The notes under the pieces are model-generated. The model did no database searches and was not told the origin of the DNA. It saw only the letters and a program-made list of their open reading frames with translations. A program made the translations under genes and the position numbers. A DNA stretch of 64,000 nt from Capilliphycus robustus (lineage in GTDB: Bacteria; Cyanobacteriota; Cyanobacteriia; Cyanobacteriales; Microcoleaceae): assembly GCF_034932365.1 (NCBI RefSeq), contig NZ_JAYGHR010000067.1, forward strand, positions 1-64,000. The letters are read 5' to 3'. Position 1 is the first letter of the stretch; each line of letters starts with the position of its first letter. Shown here piece after piece: positions 9,065 to 18,581 of the stretch.

Positions 9065-10714
9065 CTATTTCTGTTGAACTTTGGAGAGAGTTTCACGGAT
9101 TTTTTCAGCCGCGATATCTCGTCCTCCTAAACCAAAGGAAATAGCGACTGCAACCGCAATTGCTCCTAAGAGAAGTCCAAAAGCTAAATTAACAATATCG
9201 CTACCAATGCCCATTTGTTGGAGAGCCATCGCACCAACAAAGATAATAATCGCAACACGAGCAGCTTGAGCTAAAAGTTTAGAATTGCCCGTACCCGAAC
9301 TCAGCACTAAGCGATGAGCTAAGTTAGCAAAATACAAGCCAACGGCAAAGATAACGACACCAATTAAAACCCGACCTGCAATCAGAATAATCTGCTCAAG
9401 GATCAACGTCAGCGAGGTCAACTGTAGGATATCGGTTGCTGTGACAATAGCAAACAGCATAATCCCGACAAAGGCAATAATCCCGACAATTTCTGAAGGG
9501 GTACGAGTGGTTGATGGGGAAGTCGTATCCACGACTCTAACTTGATGATCTGTTCCGACAACAGTTTCCTCATGGGGAGGAGTCGATTGCAAGCCCAGCC
9601 AATAGAATAATCTATTAAATCCAAAGCTGGTTAAAACGCTAGTCACCAGATCACTAACAAAGCGTCCAATCACATAGGCAACCGCCAAAATGACGCCTGC
9701 TGCAAACAATTGAGGAATAATATTCAGAATGCGACTGAGCATTTCAATCGCCGGAACTGAAATAGCTTCAATTTTCAGGGCATTGAGAGCCGCAATCGCA
9801 ATGGGAATCAAAATCAGAACGTAAACAACCGTTCCGATAATCGAGGATAAACTCTGACCATTCGCCGCGTCGCCCAAACCAAAACGTCTGCCTAAGCGAT
9901 CGGTACCGACTGCAATCAGCAAATTGGTAACAATACGACGCACAATTTGAGCAATCACCCATCCTGCTGCCGCAATCAGAATAGCAGCTAAGATGTTGGG
10001 CAGGATGAACAGCACCTGATTGAGCATTTGCTGCACAGGCGCTAATAATCCCTGTAAACTCAGAGTGTCAAGAACCGGCAGTAAGAACAGCAGGAAAATA
10101 AACCAATAGATAGCATTTCCAAAGGTTTCACTCAGAGAAAAGTCAGCTTGAGTTGTGCCATCATTGACCTGCTGGTTTAGGCGTTCATCGACTCTAAACC
10201 CATTTAAGATTCGCACCGTCACCGCTTTACACACGGTTGCAACGACCCAAGCAATTCCCAATAAAATTAGAGCCGCTAGAATTCTCGGGAAGAAGATCGT
10301 GATCTCATTGAGTAAAGTCGTCAGAGGGGTAGATGCAGCCGTCAGTTGCAGTCTTTCGAGAAAACCAATAATCGCAAATAGGAAGATGATCCAAAATACT
10401 GCTGTCCCCACCCAGTTTTCAACCGGAATGTTCTCCCCACCATCCGAACGCCCTGTTACCCAGGAGGCAATTTTGTTGTCGAAATCGGTTTTCTTTAACA
10501 GACTCTTGACCAAAGACTGGGCAAATAGGGCGATCAGATAGCCCACCAGCAGGATCAATAGGGATATTCCGATATCAACTAGGTTGATTGAACCCAAGGT
10601 GTAGTTCCCCAGATTAAAGGGGTTAGCTGTCGCATCCTGAGCCAATGTCAGATGAGAAAGAGTGGGTATGGTTGTCCCGAAGACTGATATCATTTCGTGC
10701 CAAGTTCCATTCAT
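9065..10714 (-). CDS. Mechanosensitive-channel-like protein with repeated conserved TM helices
   Basis: 549 aa, highly hydrophobic. Three or four blocks of about 100 residues repeat the pattern long TM helix, then VGYVIGRFVSDLV-type amphipathic stretch, then a second TM, as in the Pfam conserved TM helix family related to MscS (CmpX-like proteins). The short C-terminal tail (GGRDIAAEKIRETL) matches the end of the MscS pore helix region. The cytoplasmic beta-domain of MscS is missing. It may help in osmotic response. Single gene, convergent with the DUF3318 gene. Confidence 0.75.
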   Translation of the reverse strand: MNGTWHEMISVFGTTIPTLSHLTLAQDATANPFNLGNYTLGSINLVDIGISLLILLVGYLIALFAQSLVKSLLKKTDFDNKIASWVTGRSDGGENIPVENWVGTAVFWIIFLFAIIGFLERLQLTAASTPLTTLLNEITIFFPRILAALILLGIAWVVATVCKAVTVRILNGFRVDERLNQQVNDGTTQADFSLSETFGNAIYWFIFLLFLLPVLDTLSLQGLLAPVQQMLNQVLFILPNILAAILIAAAGWVIAQIVRRIVTNLLIAVGTDRLGRRFGLGDAANGQSLSSIIGTVVYVLILIPIAIAALNALKIEAISVPAIEMLSRILNIIPQLFAAGVILAVAYVIGRFVSDLVTSVLTSFGFNRLFYWLGLQSTPPHEETVVGTDHQVRVVDTTSPSTTRTPSEIVGIIAFVGIMLFAIVTATDILQLTSLTLILEQIILIAGRVLIGVVIFAVGLYFANLAHRLVLSSGTGNSKLLAQAARVAIIIFVGAMALQQMGIGSDIVNLAFGLLLGAIAVAVAISFGLGGRDIAAEKIRETLSKVQQK

Positions 10715-10746
10715 GGTTCTTTGAGATAATCTTGAAGTCTAGAATT

Positions 10747-10771
10747 GTGAAAGGGAAAGTGATCCCTTCAC
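10747..10771. promoter_or_regulatory. Hairpin upstream of the channel gene
   Basis: GTGAA(A)GGGA and TCCCTTCAC form a nine-pair stem with a six-base loop, 33 bases before the channel start codon. It could act in the 5' leader or as an operator. The rest of 10715-11044 shows no gene I can support. Confidence 0.3.
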
Positions 10772-11044
10772 ATCTGGCTTTGGACAGAAATGTTGAGGAT
10801 TGTTGGCTCTTTTATCTGAGATGTTTAAGGTGGATCGGGATGATTCAAACCCCAGAGCCAAAGTTGCCATCTCAACTTTAGCAACTCAAATCCCTCAGAA
10901 TTGGGAAAAATCCTCACATTCTTTGAAAAATCAGGATTTCAGAGGCGAATCCATCGCTTTCTGTTGTCCTTCTCGCCACCTCATCGGTGTAACGGTTTAT
11001 AATCCGTTATATGAGTCATAATCTGCCTATAGCTTGCAGGGTAA

Positions 11045-11503
11045 ATGCAATCTCGTCAAGTCTTTGAACAATCAATTAAAATTTCGGCCAGCGCCACGAC
11101 GGTTGAACGCTGCATCATTGATCGCGATTTGATGCACCGTTGGCTTAATCCTGCTCTCCGTTGTGATTCAGTTGAGGCTTGGAATACCGATGTCGGCGGC
11201 AAATTTCGCTTTTTTCTCAAAATTCCCCTGTTGGAACCCACCCTAGAGGCTGTGGTGATCGAGCGGGAACCGGGGACTATCGTCTGGGGATTTAACGGAT
11301 TTTTTCGGGGAAGCGATCGCTGGGAATGTCAGCCTCAATTTCAGGGGACTTTGTTAGTCAATCGTTTTGAATTCCAGATTCCTAACCCTTTAGTGGCGTT
11401 TGGGTTTAATCAATTTGCGGCTCACTGGACAAAAGCCGATATGCAAGCCCAACTCCGCCGTCTCAAACGAGTGGCGGAAGAACAATATCGGGGCTTGCAA
11501 TAG
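11045..11503 (+). CDS. SRPBCC (START/polyketide-cyclase-like) protein
   Basis: 152 aa soluble protein. The pattern of an initial helix with DRDLMHRWLNPAL, alternating beta strands (GGKFRFFLK, LEAVVIEREPGTIVWGF) and a long final helix (HWTKADMQAQLRRLKRVAEEQ) fits the SRPBCC fold, which binds hydrophobic ligands. No catalytic function can be named. It is convergent with the following DUF1400 gene, 35 bases apart. Confidence 0.7.
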   Translation: MQSRQVFEQSIKISASATTVERCIIDRDLMHRWLNPALRCDSVEAWNTDVGGKFRFFLKIPLLEPTLEAVVIEREPGTIVWGFNGFFRGSDRWECQPQFQGTLLVNRFEFQIPNPLVAFGFNQFAAHWTKADMQAQLRRLKRVAEEQYRGLQ

Positions 11504-11538
11504 GCTACAAAATCGATGAGAACCCTAAAGAGTTGTTA

Positions 11539-12183
11539 CTACTTACAGAGTAATTCTTGAACTTCTGGTTGTGCTTTGAGAAATGCGATTGCTTGTTCTC
11601 CCAGACCGGCCATATCATTGTAAAGCCCGATGAGATCTTCAACATCAACGGTGATCACCTCTAGTCCTTGGTAGCTGACTATCGCTTCGACTAAGGTTAT
11701 ATTGCCATCTCTGGCTGCTGTTTTCAAGCCATTGATCAAACCATCGACAATATTACTAATCTCGCTATCGGGAGCAATAAACAGATTTAAGGCTCCCACC
11801 ATCAATCGACCATAGCTAGAACCCAACAAGCTGTCTACAATACCCGGGGGTACGTTTACCCCATAATTGAGGGCAGCCTGAAAGTTTTTGATTTGTTCTG
11901 GAGTCAATTCAGCTAGGACAAACAGCGATCGCAATTGGTTGGACTGTTCGCCTGTTTTTGCAAAGGTTTGTAACTCTGTAAAGGATAAGGGAAGATTCGC
12001 CGCCCCATATCTGAGTTGAAATTCTTCCACAGCCGGAGCAGATTGTGTAAAGATTGCTAAACTAGCCAGAATGCCGAGTAGCAATGCTAATCCCCAACTG
12101 ATCAACTTGGAAATTCCTCGATTGAAAAATTTATTGGGACTGTTAATTCCCGCAAACTGCCACCCAAATTTAAAATTCATCAT
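11539..12183 (-). CDS. Exported DUF1400-domain protein
   Basis: 214 aa. A hydrophobic segment at about residues 28-48 ending QSAPAVEE is a likely signal or anchor. The rest matches the DUF1400 domain: EFQLRYGAANLPLSF, then LTPEQIKNFQAALNYGV and the LLGSSYGRLMVGAL block. In many cyanobacteria this domain is fused to an alpha/beta hydrolase, but no hydrolase domain follows here, so this is a stand-alone version. Function unknown. Confidence 0.7.
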   Translation of the reverse strand: MMNFKFGWQFAGINSPNKFFNRGISKLISWGLALLLGILASLAIFTQSAPAVEEFQLRYGAANLPLSFTELQTFAKTGEQSNQLRSLFVLAELTPEQIKNFQAALNYGVNVPPGIVDSLLGSSYGRLMVGALNLFIAPDSEISNIVDGLINGLKTAARDGNITLVEAIVSYQGLEVITVDVEDLIGLYNDMAGLGEQAIAFLKAQPEVQELLCK

Positions 12184-12288
12184 TGATTCCTCACCAATTC
12201 TTTGACCTTGTAATAGTCGTCTTGATCATACCCTTAATCTGTCTCCTCAAACTTTGTTAAAGTTCCCCAAATCTTAATTTTTTATCGG

Positions 12289-13113
12289 TCATCTGTTGGA
12301 ATTCATCCGAGCTAACAGTTGTCGGATAATCACCGCATCTTGAGCCTGGGGCTGATTTTTTAAATAGTTTTCTAAATCTTGACGAGCTTCTGTCCAACGT
12401 TCAAGCTGATAGTACAGAATGCCTCGATCCCGACGTTCATTCGGCTCCTCGGGAAAGAGCAGCAAAATCCTTTCTATTGCAGCAACTGCCTTGACAATCT
12501 CTCCGGCATTCATATAAATTACTTTGAGATTTGTTAAGATTCTCGCTAAGATTTGTCTAGGGTTCACCGGGTTGAGAAATTGGGGACGCAGTTTGACCTG
12601 TTGACCATAAAGTTCTGCTAATTTAGCCTGACAATCTTCGGCAAATAAAATCTCTCCCTGGTTGAAAACATCGACATAAATTCCCGCTCCTGAAAAATTA
12701 GGGCGAACGAGAAAATGTCCCGGCATTCCAATCCCTACCATCGGAAAATTAATGCGTTTGGCAATTTCTAAATAGACGACAGATAAAGTAATCGGAATTC
12801 CAGTCCGTCGCTCAATCACTTGATTTAAAAAGCTATTATTGGGATCGTAATAATTCGTTGTATTTCCGACAAATCCTAAATCCTCAAACAAATATTGATT
12901 TAATGTTTTAATCACCCGCAAAGGATATCGCGGTTCATCGAGTCTTTCTAACACCTCCGCCGCCATTTCATCAATAGCATTGAGATATTCTTCAACGTCT
13001 AGATCCCGAAACTCTTCTTGAGCCATATAGAGAGCCGCTTTCGCCAGATCGATCTGTTCATCTGGCTGATGGGTTTCTTGAGAAAATCGTTGTCTGGCTT
13101 GTGAAAAATTCAT
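12289..13113 (-). CDS. SirB1 family protein (transglutaminase-like fold plus TPR)
   Basis: 274 aa from ATG 13113; an in-frame ATG at 13149 would add 12 residues, but homologues as I know them begin at MNFSQARQ-like sequence. The core RRTGIPITLSVVYLEIAKRIN and GMPGHFLVR blocks are the SirB1 signature. The usual catalytic Cys is replaced by Thr/Ser (GIPITLS), as is common in this family. The C-terminal 90 residues resemble TPR repeats. It follows the unknown membrane gene and mutL on the same strand and may be cotranscribed with them. Confidence 0.8.
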   Translation of the reverse strand: MNFSQARQRFSQETHQPDEQIDLAKAALYMAQEEFRDLDVEEYLNAIDEMAAEVLERLDEPRYPLRVIKTLNQYLFEDLGFVGNTTNYYDPNNSFLNQVIERRTGIPITLSVVYLEIAKRINFPMVGIGMPGHFLVRPNFSGAGIYVDVFNQGEILFAEDCQAKLAELYGQQVKLRPQFLNPVNPRQILARILTNLKVIYMNAGEIVKAVAAIERILLLFPEEPNERRDRGILYYQLERWTEARQDLENYLKNQPQAQDAVIIRQLLARMNSNR

Positions 13114-13159
13114 ATTTTTGATAGAGGAAATTAACTTTTTATTCCTCATTATACCGCCT

Positions 13160-14350
13160 TTATCCTTTTAGGTCATCTAACGAATAACTGATCGGGTCGG
13201 AGAAATCAAGAGATTCAATGATTTTCGATTCTATTTGCTCAATTGCCGTCATTATTCCCGTTTCGGGATTGTCTAAAATTGAAGCTTTTACCTCCTCTAA
13301 ATATTCAATAATTGTAGCTCGTAAAATGGGCTTCTCAATATTCGCTGTGTGGTAAGTATCCCAAATATCCCAGAGTAAAATTCCAACTCCCACTGTACAA
13401 TCTAATAATCCGGCTGCCATTTTTCCGGTTAAACTTGCACCCGTTTTTAAGGCAATTTTTGCACCCGCTTTTCCGGCGAAATTGGCTGCAACTTTACTCC
13501 CGACTTTCAACACCAAAGGCGCAACTAACGGTTTGACTGCTAAATAAGCACTTCCTCCGACTAAAACTTTGAGAGACAAGGTAGAAACTTCCCCCTCTGT
13601 ATCAAAAATGCTCAGGGCAATATCACTCAAATAACGATTCCAATCAGCTTGTGGAATTTGATAGGATAAAGGGATTTGATTGAGATTTCCCGATAACTCC
13701 TGCAAATACTGTTTAACGGTTTGTTGAGTCAGTCGTTCAAGCTGAAGTTGAGCAATTTGAGGACGAAGAACTCGCTTGGCAAATTCTTCTTGAAAATCTT
13801 GAGTAATCACTTCAGCAACTTTCTCTGATGGACTCGGTAACTCAGGATTAACTAAATTCGCCACACCTGAACTTAATTGCACAAAAACGCTTTTAAATTC
13901 AATCTGTTTTTGATTAAAATAACCAAAGTACCACTCTATAAAATTATCATCCACTCGGCCGATCAAGTCATCTATCCAAAGATCGAGTTTTTCAGAAGCA
14001 AACTGTTCAGCTTGTTCGTGAGCGGTTGTTAAAGCTTGAGCGACGACTTCATCAACTTTCTGCCAATTAATACTGGGCTGAACAACAATCGTTTGAGGAG
14101 GCTGAGAGTTGCTGTTGACTGAAGCAGAATCAAACGCTTGATTAATAAAAAGTTGACCAACTAAAGGAACAATAACGACAAAAATGACTATTGCCCAAAT
14201 TAAAGGAGAAATCGAACGAATCACCTGAACCCAAGCTAAAATTCGAGCGGTTTTTTCCGTGTAACTTCCCTGAACAGAAGGAGACTGAGAAGCTTTGGAT
14301 GAGTCCTCAGAAGAACTCGGAACTGGGGGATACTGTGGCTGAGAATTCAC
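13160..14350 (-). CDS. Unknown membrane protein with Ala/Gly-rich C-terminal segment
   Basis: 396 aa from GTG 14350, chosen because GAGGA lies seven bases upstream; an upstream TTG at 14389 would be the alternative. One clear TM segment at about residues 42-66 follows a Ser/Pro-rich cytoplasmic tail. A helical, mainly charged region comes next, then LSLKVLVGGSAYLAVKPLVAPLV and an Ala/Gly/Lys-rich region that could insert into or touch the membrane. I do not recognise the family. It lies 45 bases after mutL. Confidence 0.55.
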   Translation of the reverse strand: MNSQPQYPPVPSSSEDSSKASQSPSVQGSYTEKTARILAWVQVIRSISPLIWAIVIFVVIVPLVGQLFINQAFDSASVNSNSQPPQTIVVQPSINWQKVDEVVAQALTTAHEQAEQFASEKLDLWIDDLIGRVDDNFIEWYFGYFNQKQIEFKSVFVQLSSGVANLVNPELPSPSEKVAEVITQDFQEEFAKRVLRPQIAQLQLERLTQQTVKQYLQELSGNLNQIPLSYQIPQADWNRYLSDIALSIFDTEGEVSTLSLKVLVGGSAYLAVKPLVAPLVLKVGSKVAANFAGKAGAKIALKTGASLTGKMAAGLLDCTVGVGILLWDIWDTYHTANIEKPILRATIIEYLEEVKASILDNPETGIMTAIEQIESKIIESLDFSDPISYSLDDLKG

Positions 14351-14395
14351 AGAAATATCCTCAATGAATTTATAGTTAAATTTTACCAAACCTTG

Positions 14396-16081
14396 TTAAA
14401 TTCCATGACTTTTTCCAATCACCCAATGGCGGCGAAAAAATCGCGATAAGGAAGATTCATCTAAACGCAAAAAAATCGGTCGTCCGTGGGGACAAGTCCG
14501 AGGGTTGCGAGTTCTTACCCATTGTTCAAGTAAAGTTTGCATTTCCCGTAAACTCAATGGTGTACCATTACGAATAGCACTCCGACAAGCGGTTGCGACT
14601 TGGGCTGCTTGCAAGTCTTTCCCCAAACTCAGTTCTATTAACGCTTCGCGACAGTCCTCTCGTTGTGCTAACATTTCGGGGATGGTACGCACGGCTGACA
14701 ACTCCAACCCAAAGGGATCAACTTGTAAACCGAGATGCTGTAATTGTTCGATCTGAGGGGGTGAAAGGTGTTGTAGCAGGATAGGGGGTTCAACGTTGAT
14801 CAGTTTCCAGGCCTGGCAGAGTTGTTCATACAAGACTCGTTCATGGGCAATATGTTGTTCAACCAACCATAAACCATTGGGGTGTTCTGCCACAATATAG
14901 GTATGATGAACTTGGGCGATCGCTTGCAGTTCAATTAAGCTAAATTCTTCAGAAATTGTTTGCTCTTTTGTAGGTTGAATAGAAGGACGAATTTGATAAC
15001 GTCCTTTTTCTTCAGAGACTTTCAGCAATTGATCGACATGATGCAGTTGAGTAGATGCTGTTTCCGGGTTCAAACGCAACCTATGATCAATACAAGCCTG
15101 AATTTGGTCTTGCCAATAATTCAAATGATGCAAATAAACTTCTTCTTTAGCCGGATGGCGGTTCCAGTCGATGAAAGACGCATCTATTTGTAGATGGATA
15201 AAACACACGGGAAAGCGATCGCGTGGCACAGTACGACTAAAAGCAGATAAAATCGTTTGTTCAAGTTCAGGCGATCGCACCATTCGACCATTCAGGGCAA
15301 TTTTAACCCAGTCGGGGCGATGACGATGACAGCGATCAGGTAAACCCAAAACCCCTTGAATTGAAGAAATTGACGTTGTATCGCCGTCAGGGCTAGCCAG
15401 TTGAACCTCAAGAGGTTGTAAGTCATCGATACGCACACCCCGGACAATTTGAGGCAAAATAGAATTAGCCCCGACACCGGAACTAATTTGTAACCCAGAA
15501 GTCGAACCTTGGCGTACCTGCCAGTTGACGTGAGGATGACAGAGGGCAATTTGACCGACGATCTGATGAATGCTTCGCAGTTGTTGGGCGGCTGAGGGTA
15601 AGGCTTGACGGCGGCCAAGCCAGTTGTCAAACAAGTCCGAAACGGTGACAATGGTTCCCGGTGCGATCGCCACCGCTTCCGGTTCGAGGGGTTCTCCTTG
15701 GCGGTTGTAGAGGACTCGCCATCCCATCTCCCCCACTGGGCGGCTGAGAATTTCCAGTTGGGCTAACTGGGCTAAACTGTGGAGGGCTTCTCCGCGAAAT
15801 CCTAAACTGGTAATATTGGAGAGATCGGCAATGGTGCGAATTTTGCTGGTACTGTGGGCGGTGGCGGCTTGTTCGAGGTTCGTCAGATCCATGCCGATGC
15901 CGTTATCTGCCACTTGCACGCGCCATTGGTCTGGCCAAACGGAAATCGTGATGCGAGTCGCCCCGGCATCTAGGGCATTTTCCACCAATTCTCGCACAAC
16001 GGCCCCCAGAGAGTCAATGACTTCTCCTGCGGCGATTAAATAGATGATATCTTCAGGTAAGGGTTGAATTTGAGATGCCAT
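14396..16081 (-). CDS. mutL: DNA mismatch repair protein MutL
   Basis: 561 aa from ATG 16081; upstream in-frame starts reach 16153, but the conserved family start is ASQIQPLPEDIIYLIAAGEVI. The GHKL ATPase motifs are present: ELVENALDAGA, DNGIGM, TSKI and LGFRGEALHS. The C-terminal dimerisation domain carries an endonuclease-like site EQHIAHERVLYE (family DQHAxxExxxxE), plus ACRSAIRNG and CPHGRP motifs, so it is the endonuclease-type MutL in which Asp is Glu and one Ala is Ile. It acts with MutS in mismatch repair. Confidence 0.95.
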   Translation of the reverse strand: MASQIQPLPEDIIYLIAAGEVIDSLGAVVRELVENALDAGATRITISVWPDQWRVQVADNGIGMDLTNLEQAATAHSTSKIRTIADLSNITSLGFRGEALHSLAQLAQLEILSRPVGEMGWRVLYNRQGEPLEPEAVAIAPGTIVTVSDLFDNWLGRRQALPSAAQQLRSIHQIVGQIALCHPHVNWQVRQGSTSGLQISSGVGANSILPQIVRGVRIDDLQPLEVQLASPDGDTTSISSIQGVLGLPDRCHRHRPDWVKIALNGRMVRSPELEQTILSAFSRTVPRDRFPVCFIHLQIDASFIDWNRHPAKEEVYLHHLNYWQDQIQACIDHRLRLNPETASTQLHHVDQLLKVSEEKGRYQIRPSIQPTKEQTISEEFSLIELQAIAQVHHTYIVAEHPNGLWLVEQHIAHERVLYEQLCQAWKLINVEPPILLQHLSPPQIEQLQHLGLQVDPFGLELSAVRTIPEMLAQREDCREALIELSLGKDLQAAQVATACRSAIRNGTPLSLREMQTLLEQWVRTRNPRTCPHGRPIFLRLDESSLSRFFRRHWVIGKSHGI

Positions 16082-16349
16082 ATTGTACCGAGAATGAGCC
16101 AAGCTTTTTCTACCGATTGAGTCCATTGTTTGATCATAACTTTTGAGTTTCAAGGATTCGTGACAAAGAGACTCAAATCGACTGGTGTTTTGAGTGCGAG
16201 TTGGATTTCAAGACATCAGACCTCTTGGGTGTGGAGATGAATTTAGGGTGTGATTTCCCTGTTTTTTTGAGAATTTTTTTCGGAAGATAGGTTGGATGAA
16301 AATCCGATTATGATAGAATAGTGTAGGGCAATGTGAAAGGTTGAGAACG

Positions 16350-16760
16350 ATGAGTGATCTAGATTTGAATGAGGCGACTTCTCATCCGTTAGCGAAGTAT
16401 CGCAACCACCTCGAATTTAACGGCTATCGAGTAGAGGAAATAGAAGATAGGCTCTACTGTCGTCATTCTCGCAAGTCTAACTTGATTTTAAATCCCATTT
16501 CGGATCGGGGAGTTTTGGTTAGCATTGTTTATTCTTTTGAACCAGATTTGGATCGGTTAGACCTTTTAGAATATGTGAATGAGTTAAATCTGTATTTTAC
16601 TTTTCTGAAAGCTTATCTAGATGAAGACGATGATCTGATTTTAGAGACATTTTTTGAAGGAGAATACGACCGGACTAATTTTTCGATTATGCTCGATAAT
16701 ATTGAGTATGATACGGATGTTTTGTTAGACAATGAATTAACCCAAGACTATTTACAATAA
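16350..16760 (+). CDS. YbjN-domain protein
   Basis: 136 aa, acidic, start ATG 16350 preceded by AAGG. The pattern VEEIEDRLYCRH, then LLEYVNELNLYFTFLKAYLDEDDDLILETFFEG matches the YbjN superfamily, a type III secretion chaperone-like fold frequent in cyanobacteria. Partner and function are unknown. It is convergent with the thioesterase remnant, 20 bases apart. Confidence 0.7.
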   Translation: MSDLDLNEATSHPLAKYRNHLEFNGYRVEEIEDRLYCRHSRKSNLILNPISDRGVLVSIVYSFEPDLDRLDLLEYVNELNLYFTFLKAYLDEDDDLILETFFEGEYDRTNFSIMLDNIEYDTDVLLDNELTQDYLQ

Positions 16761-16780
16761 GTTGGCAATTATAGAGGCTT

Positions 16781-17152
16781 TTAAATCGATAGCATTTTGA
16801 TTTTTTCCAAAGCCTCTTGTAATCTAGGAGGAAGGCGACGCATAATTTTACCTGTTTCTCGACTCAGAGGAACCAAAGTCACTTGTCCGCTAACATAATT
16901 TTGTTGACTATCTTCGGAGACAATTTGGTATTCCCAAATCATCCGCAGGCCTTTTGTCGGGACGAGTCGTCCTTTGATCAAAATCGTCATCCCCATTGTC
17001 ACCGATTGATGATAGCGCAACATCAACTCGACGACGGGAAGATCGCAACCCTCGGCCACTAAGTCGCTATATTCAACGCAAAGCCAGCGTAAACTCTCCA
17101 CCCGCAACTCTTCCATCCAACTCAGATAAGTCCCATGCCAAACAATACCCGC
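16781..17152 (-). pseudogene. 3' part of an interrupted hotdog (4HBT) acyl-CoA thioesterase gene
   Basis: 124 codons including the stop. The reading frame begins at the insertion edge with AGIVWHGTYLSWMEELRVE, which is the second half of the conserved hotdog thioesterase signature (HHTDYAGIVWH...). The missing first half is on the other side of the inserted tnpB element at 18582-18683. A shortened product could start at Met in SWMEEL (17116) but would lack the first strand and the active-site Asp. Joined with the 5' part, the frame gives a protein of about 157 aa, normal for the family. Confidence 0.85.
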
Positions 17153-18581
17153 TTGACATCCTCCACCTCCAAATCAAAAGATTATGGAGGTGGATTCCCA
17201 TCATCACTGATGGGGTTTCCTGGCTCTACGAGCAACCTTGCTTTTCGGGATTTCTCCCTCTAAGTAGTGGATCATCTCATCCCCAGGCGTTACTTTCCGA
17301 GTGCCCCTCGGTAGTTGTGCTAACCCTTGCAATGCTTTCATCAAAATATTAATGGCGGCGTTCGTATCCCGGTCATCTAAATAACCGCATTGCGGACATT
17401 TATGTGTGCGCGTGGACAAGGATTTCTTGACTTCTTGTCCGCAATTGGAACAGTTTTGAGATGTGTAATGAGGTGCAACAGCAATCACTGGCACGTCAAA
17501 AACTTTTCCGAAATACTCCAACCACTGCCTAAACAACGTCCAACTAGCATCAGATATTGATTTAGCTAGATGATGGTTCTTAATCATATTCCGCACTTTT
17601 AGGTCTTCAATGGCTACCAAGTCTGCCGACAGGATAAGCGCCCAAGCAGTCTTAACCGCAAAGTCTTTACGCCGCCTTGATATCTTGAGATGCGTTTTAC
17701 CTAATTTCTTAATGGCTTTGAAGCGATTTCTTGACCCTTTGGTTCTACGAGAAACACGTTTTTGTGCGCGTTTTAAAGACTTCTCGGCTTTCCTCAAGAA
17801 CCGAGGGTTTTCTACTTTTTTACCATCAGAGTCAGTGTAGAAATAGTTTAAACCAACATCTATGCCTACCATCCGATTTGTGGGTTTATGTTGTTCATTT
17901 CGCTCTTGGTCGATGGAAAACTGAACATAATATCCATCGGCTCGACGCACAACACTCACTCGTTTAATCTGCTTTTTTTGATAAAAATGCAAATCGCGAG
18001 TTCCCCACATTCTAAAAGTTCCAGCTTTGAAACCATCCCTAAATGTAATGGTTAATCGGTCATCCGATAACACCCATCCATCAACTTTGTACTCGACTGA
18101 GCCATGAGTTTGATGCTTCTTAAACTTAGGGAAGCCTTTCTTACCCGGAACCTTTTTTTTGCAATTATCAAAGAACCTGGCAATGGCACTCCATGCCCTT
18201 TCTGCGCTGGCTTGACAGGCTTGCGCTGAAAGTTTTTTGCACCATTCAAATTGTTCTCTGAGTATTTTGCAATACTTGTTCAAATCATACCTGTTGACCC
18301 TTTTGTTATCCATCCAGTGCCTCAGGCAACTATTACGCACAAAAAGAGCAGTTCTAATCATCTCATCCAAGATGACGTACTGCTCGTTTGTTCCTCGTAA
18401 TTTTGCCTCAAATACCAACATGGCTGTTTTGACTCTATGTCATTAAGTTTAACAATTGATACGGAGATTGTAAAAAGCGGACAGGTCGAATGCCTCGCTT
18501 TTTACCTGGGGTGTCCATGTACCTACCCCCAAATCAAAGATTATGGAGGCAGTGCTATAGCCCCCCAGTCCCCCCGTTAAG
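17153..18581 (-). mobile_element. Complete solitary-tnpB element (IS1341/IS605-like), 1429 bp
   Basis: The limits are set by the interrupted thioesterase gene, whose halves rejoin in frame when these bases are removed. The right end (17163-17193) carries the same hairpin as the copy at 655-705 and ends in TCAA. The left end has a related hairpin at 18525-18549 (CCCCCAAATCAAAG...ATTATGGAGG) and a second hairpin at 18470-18505 with ten-base arms GTAAAAAGCG/CGCTTTTTAC. There is no tnpA, so movement would need one in trans. Confidence 0.85.
17204..18421 (-). CDS. tnpB: TnpB-type RNA-guided nuclease, complete
   Basis: 405 aa. An N-terminal helix-turn-helix/WED-like region is followed by the RuvC motifs MVGIDVGLNYFY (first Asp), VAIEDLKV (Glu) and DDRDTNAA (last Asp), with the zinc ribbon CSNCG...CPQCG between the last two. 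All catalytic residues are present. The protein differs from the partial copy at 1-654 at only a few positions, so the two are recent relatives. TnpB cleaves DNA matching the element's donor site next to a target-adjacent motif, which favours retention of the element. Confidence 0.93.
   Translation of the reverse strand: MLVFEAKLRGTNEQYVILDEMIRTALFVRNSCLRHWMDNKRVNRYDLNKYCKILREQFEWCKKLSAQACQASAERAWSAIARFFDNCKKKVPGKKGFPKFKKHQTHGSVEYKVDGWVLSDDRLTITFRDGFKAGTFRMWGTRDLHFYQKKQIKRVSVVRRADGYYVQFSIDQERNEQHKPTNRMVGIDVGLNYFYTDSDGKKVENPRFLRKAEKSLKRAQKRVSRRTKGSRNRFKAIKKLGKTHLKISRRRKDFAVKTAWALILSADLVAIEDLKVRNMIKNHHLAKSISDASWTLFRQWLEYFGKVFDVPVIAVAPHYTSQNCSNCGQEVKKSLSTRTHKCPQCGYLDDRDTNAAINILMKALQGLAQLPRGTRKVTPGDEMIHYLEGEIPKSKVARRARKPHQ

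Noticed and set aside
10645..11021. Frames in the gap between the channel and SRPBCC genes
   Set aside because: Short, overlapping, without conserved motifs or ribosome binding sites.
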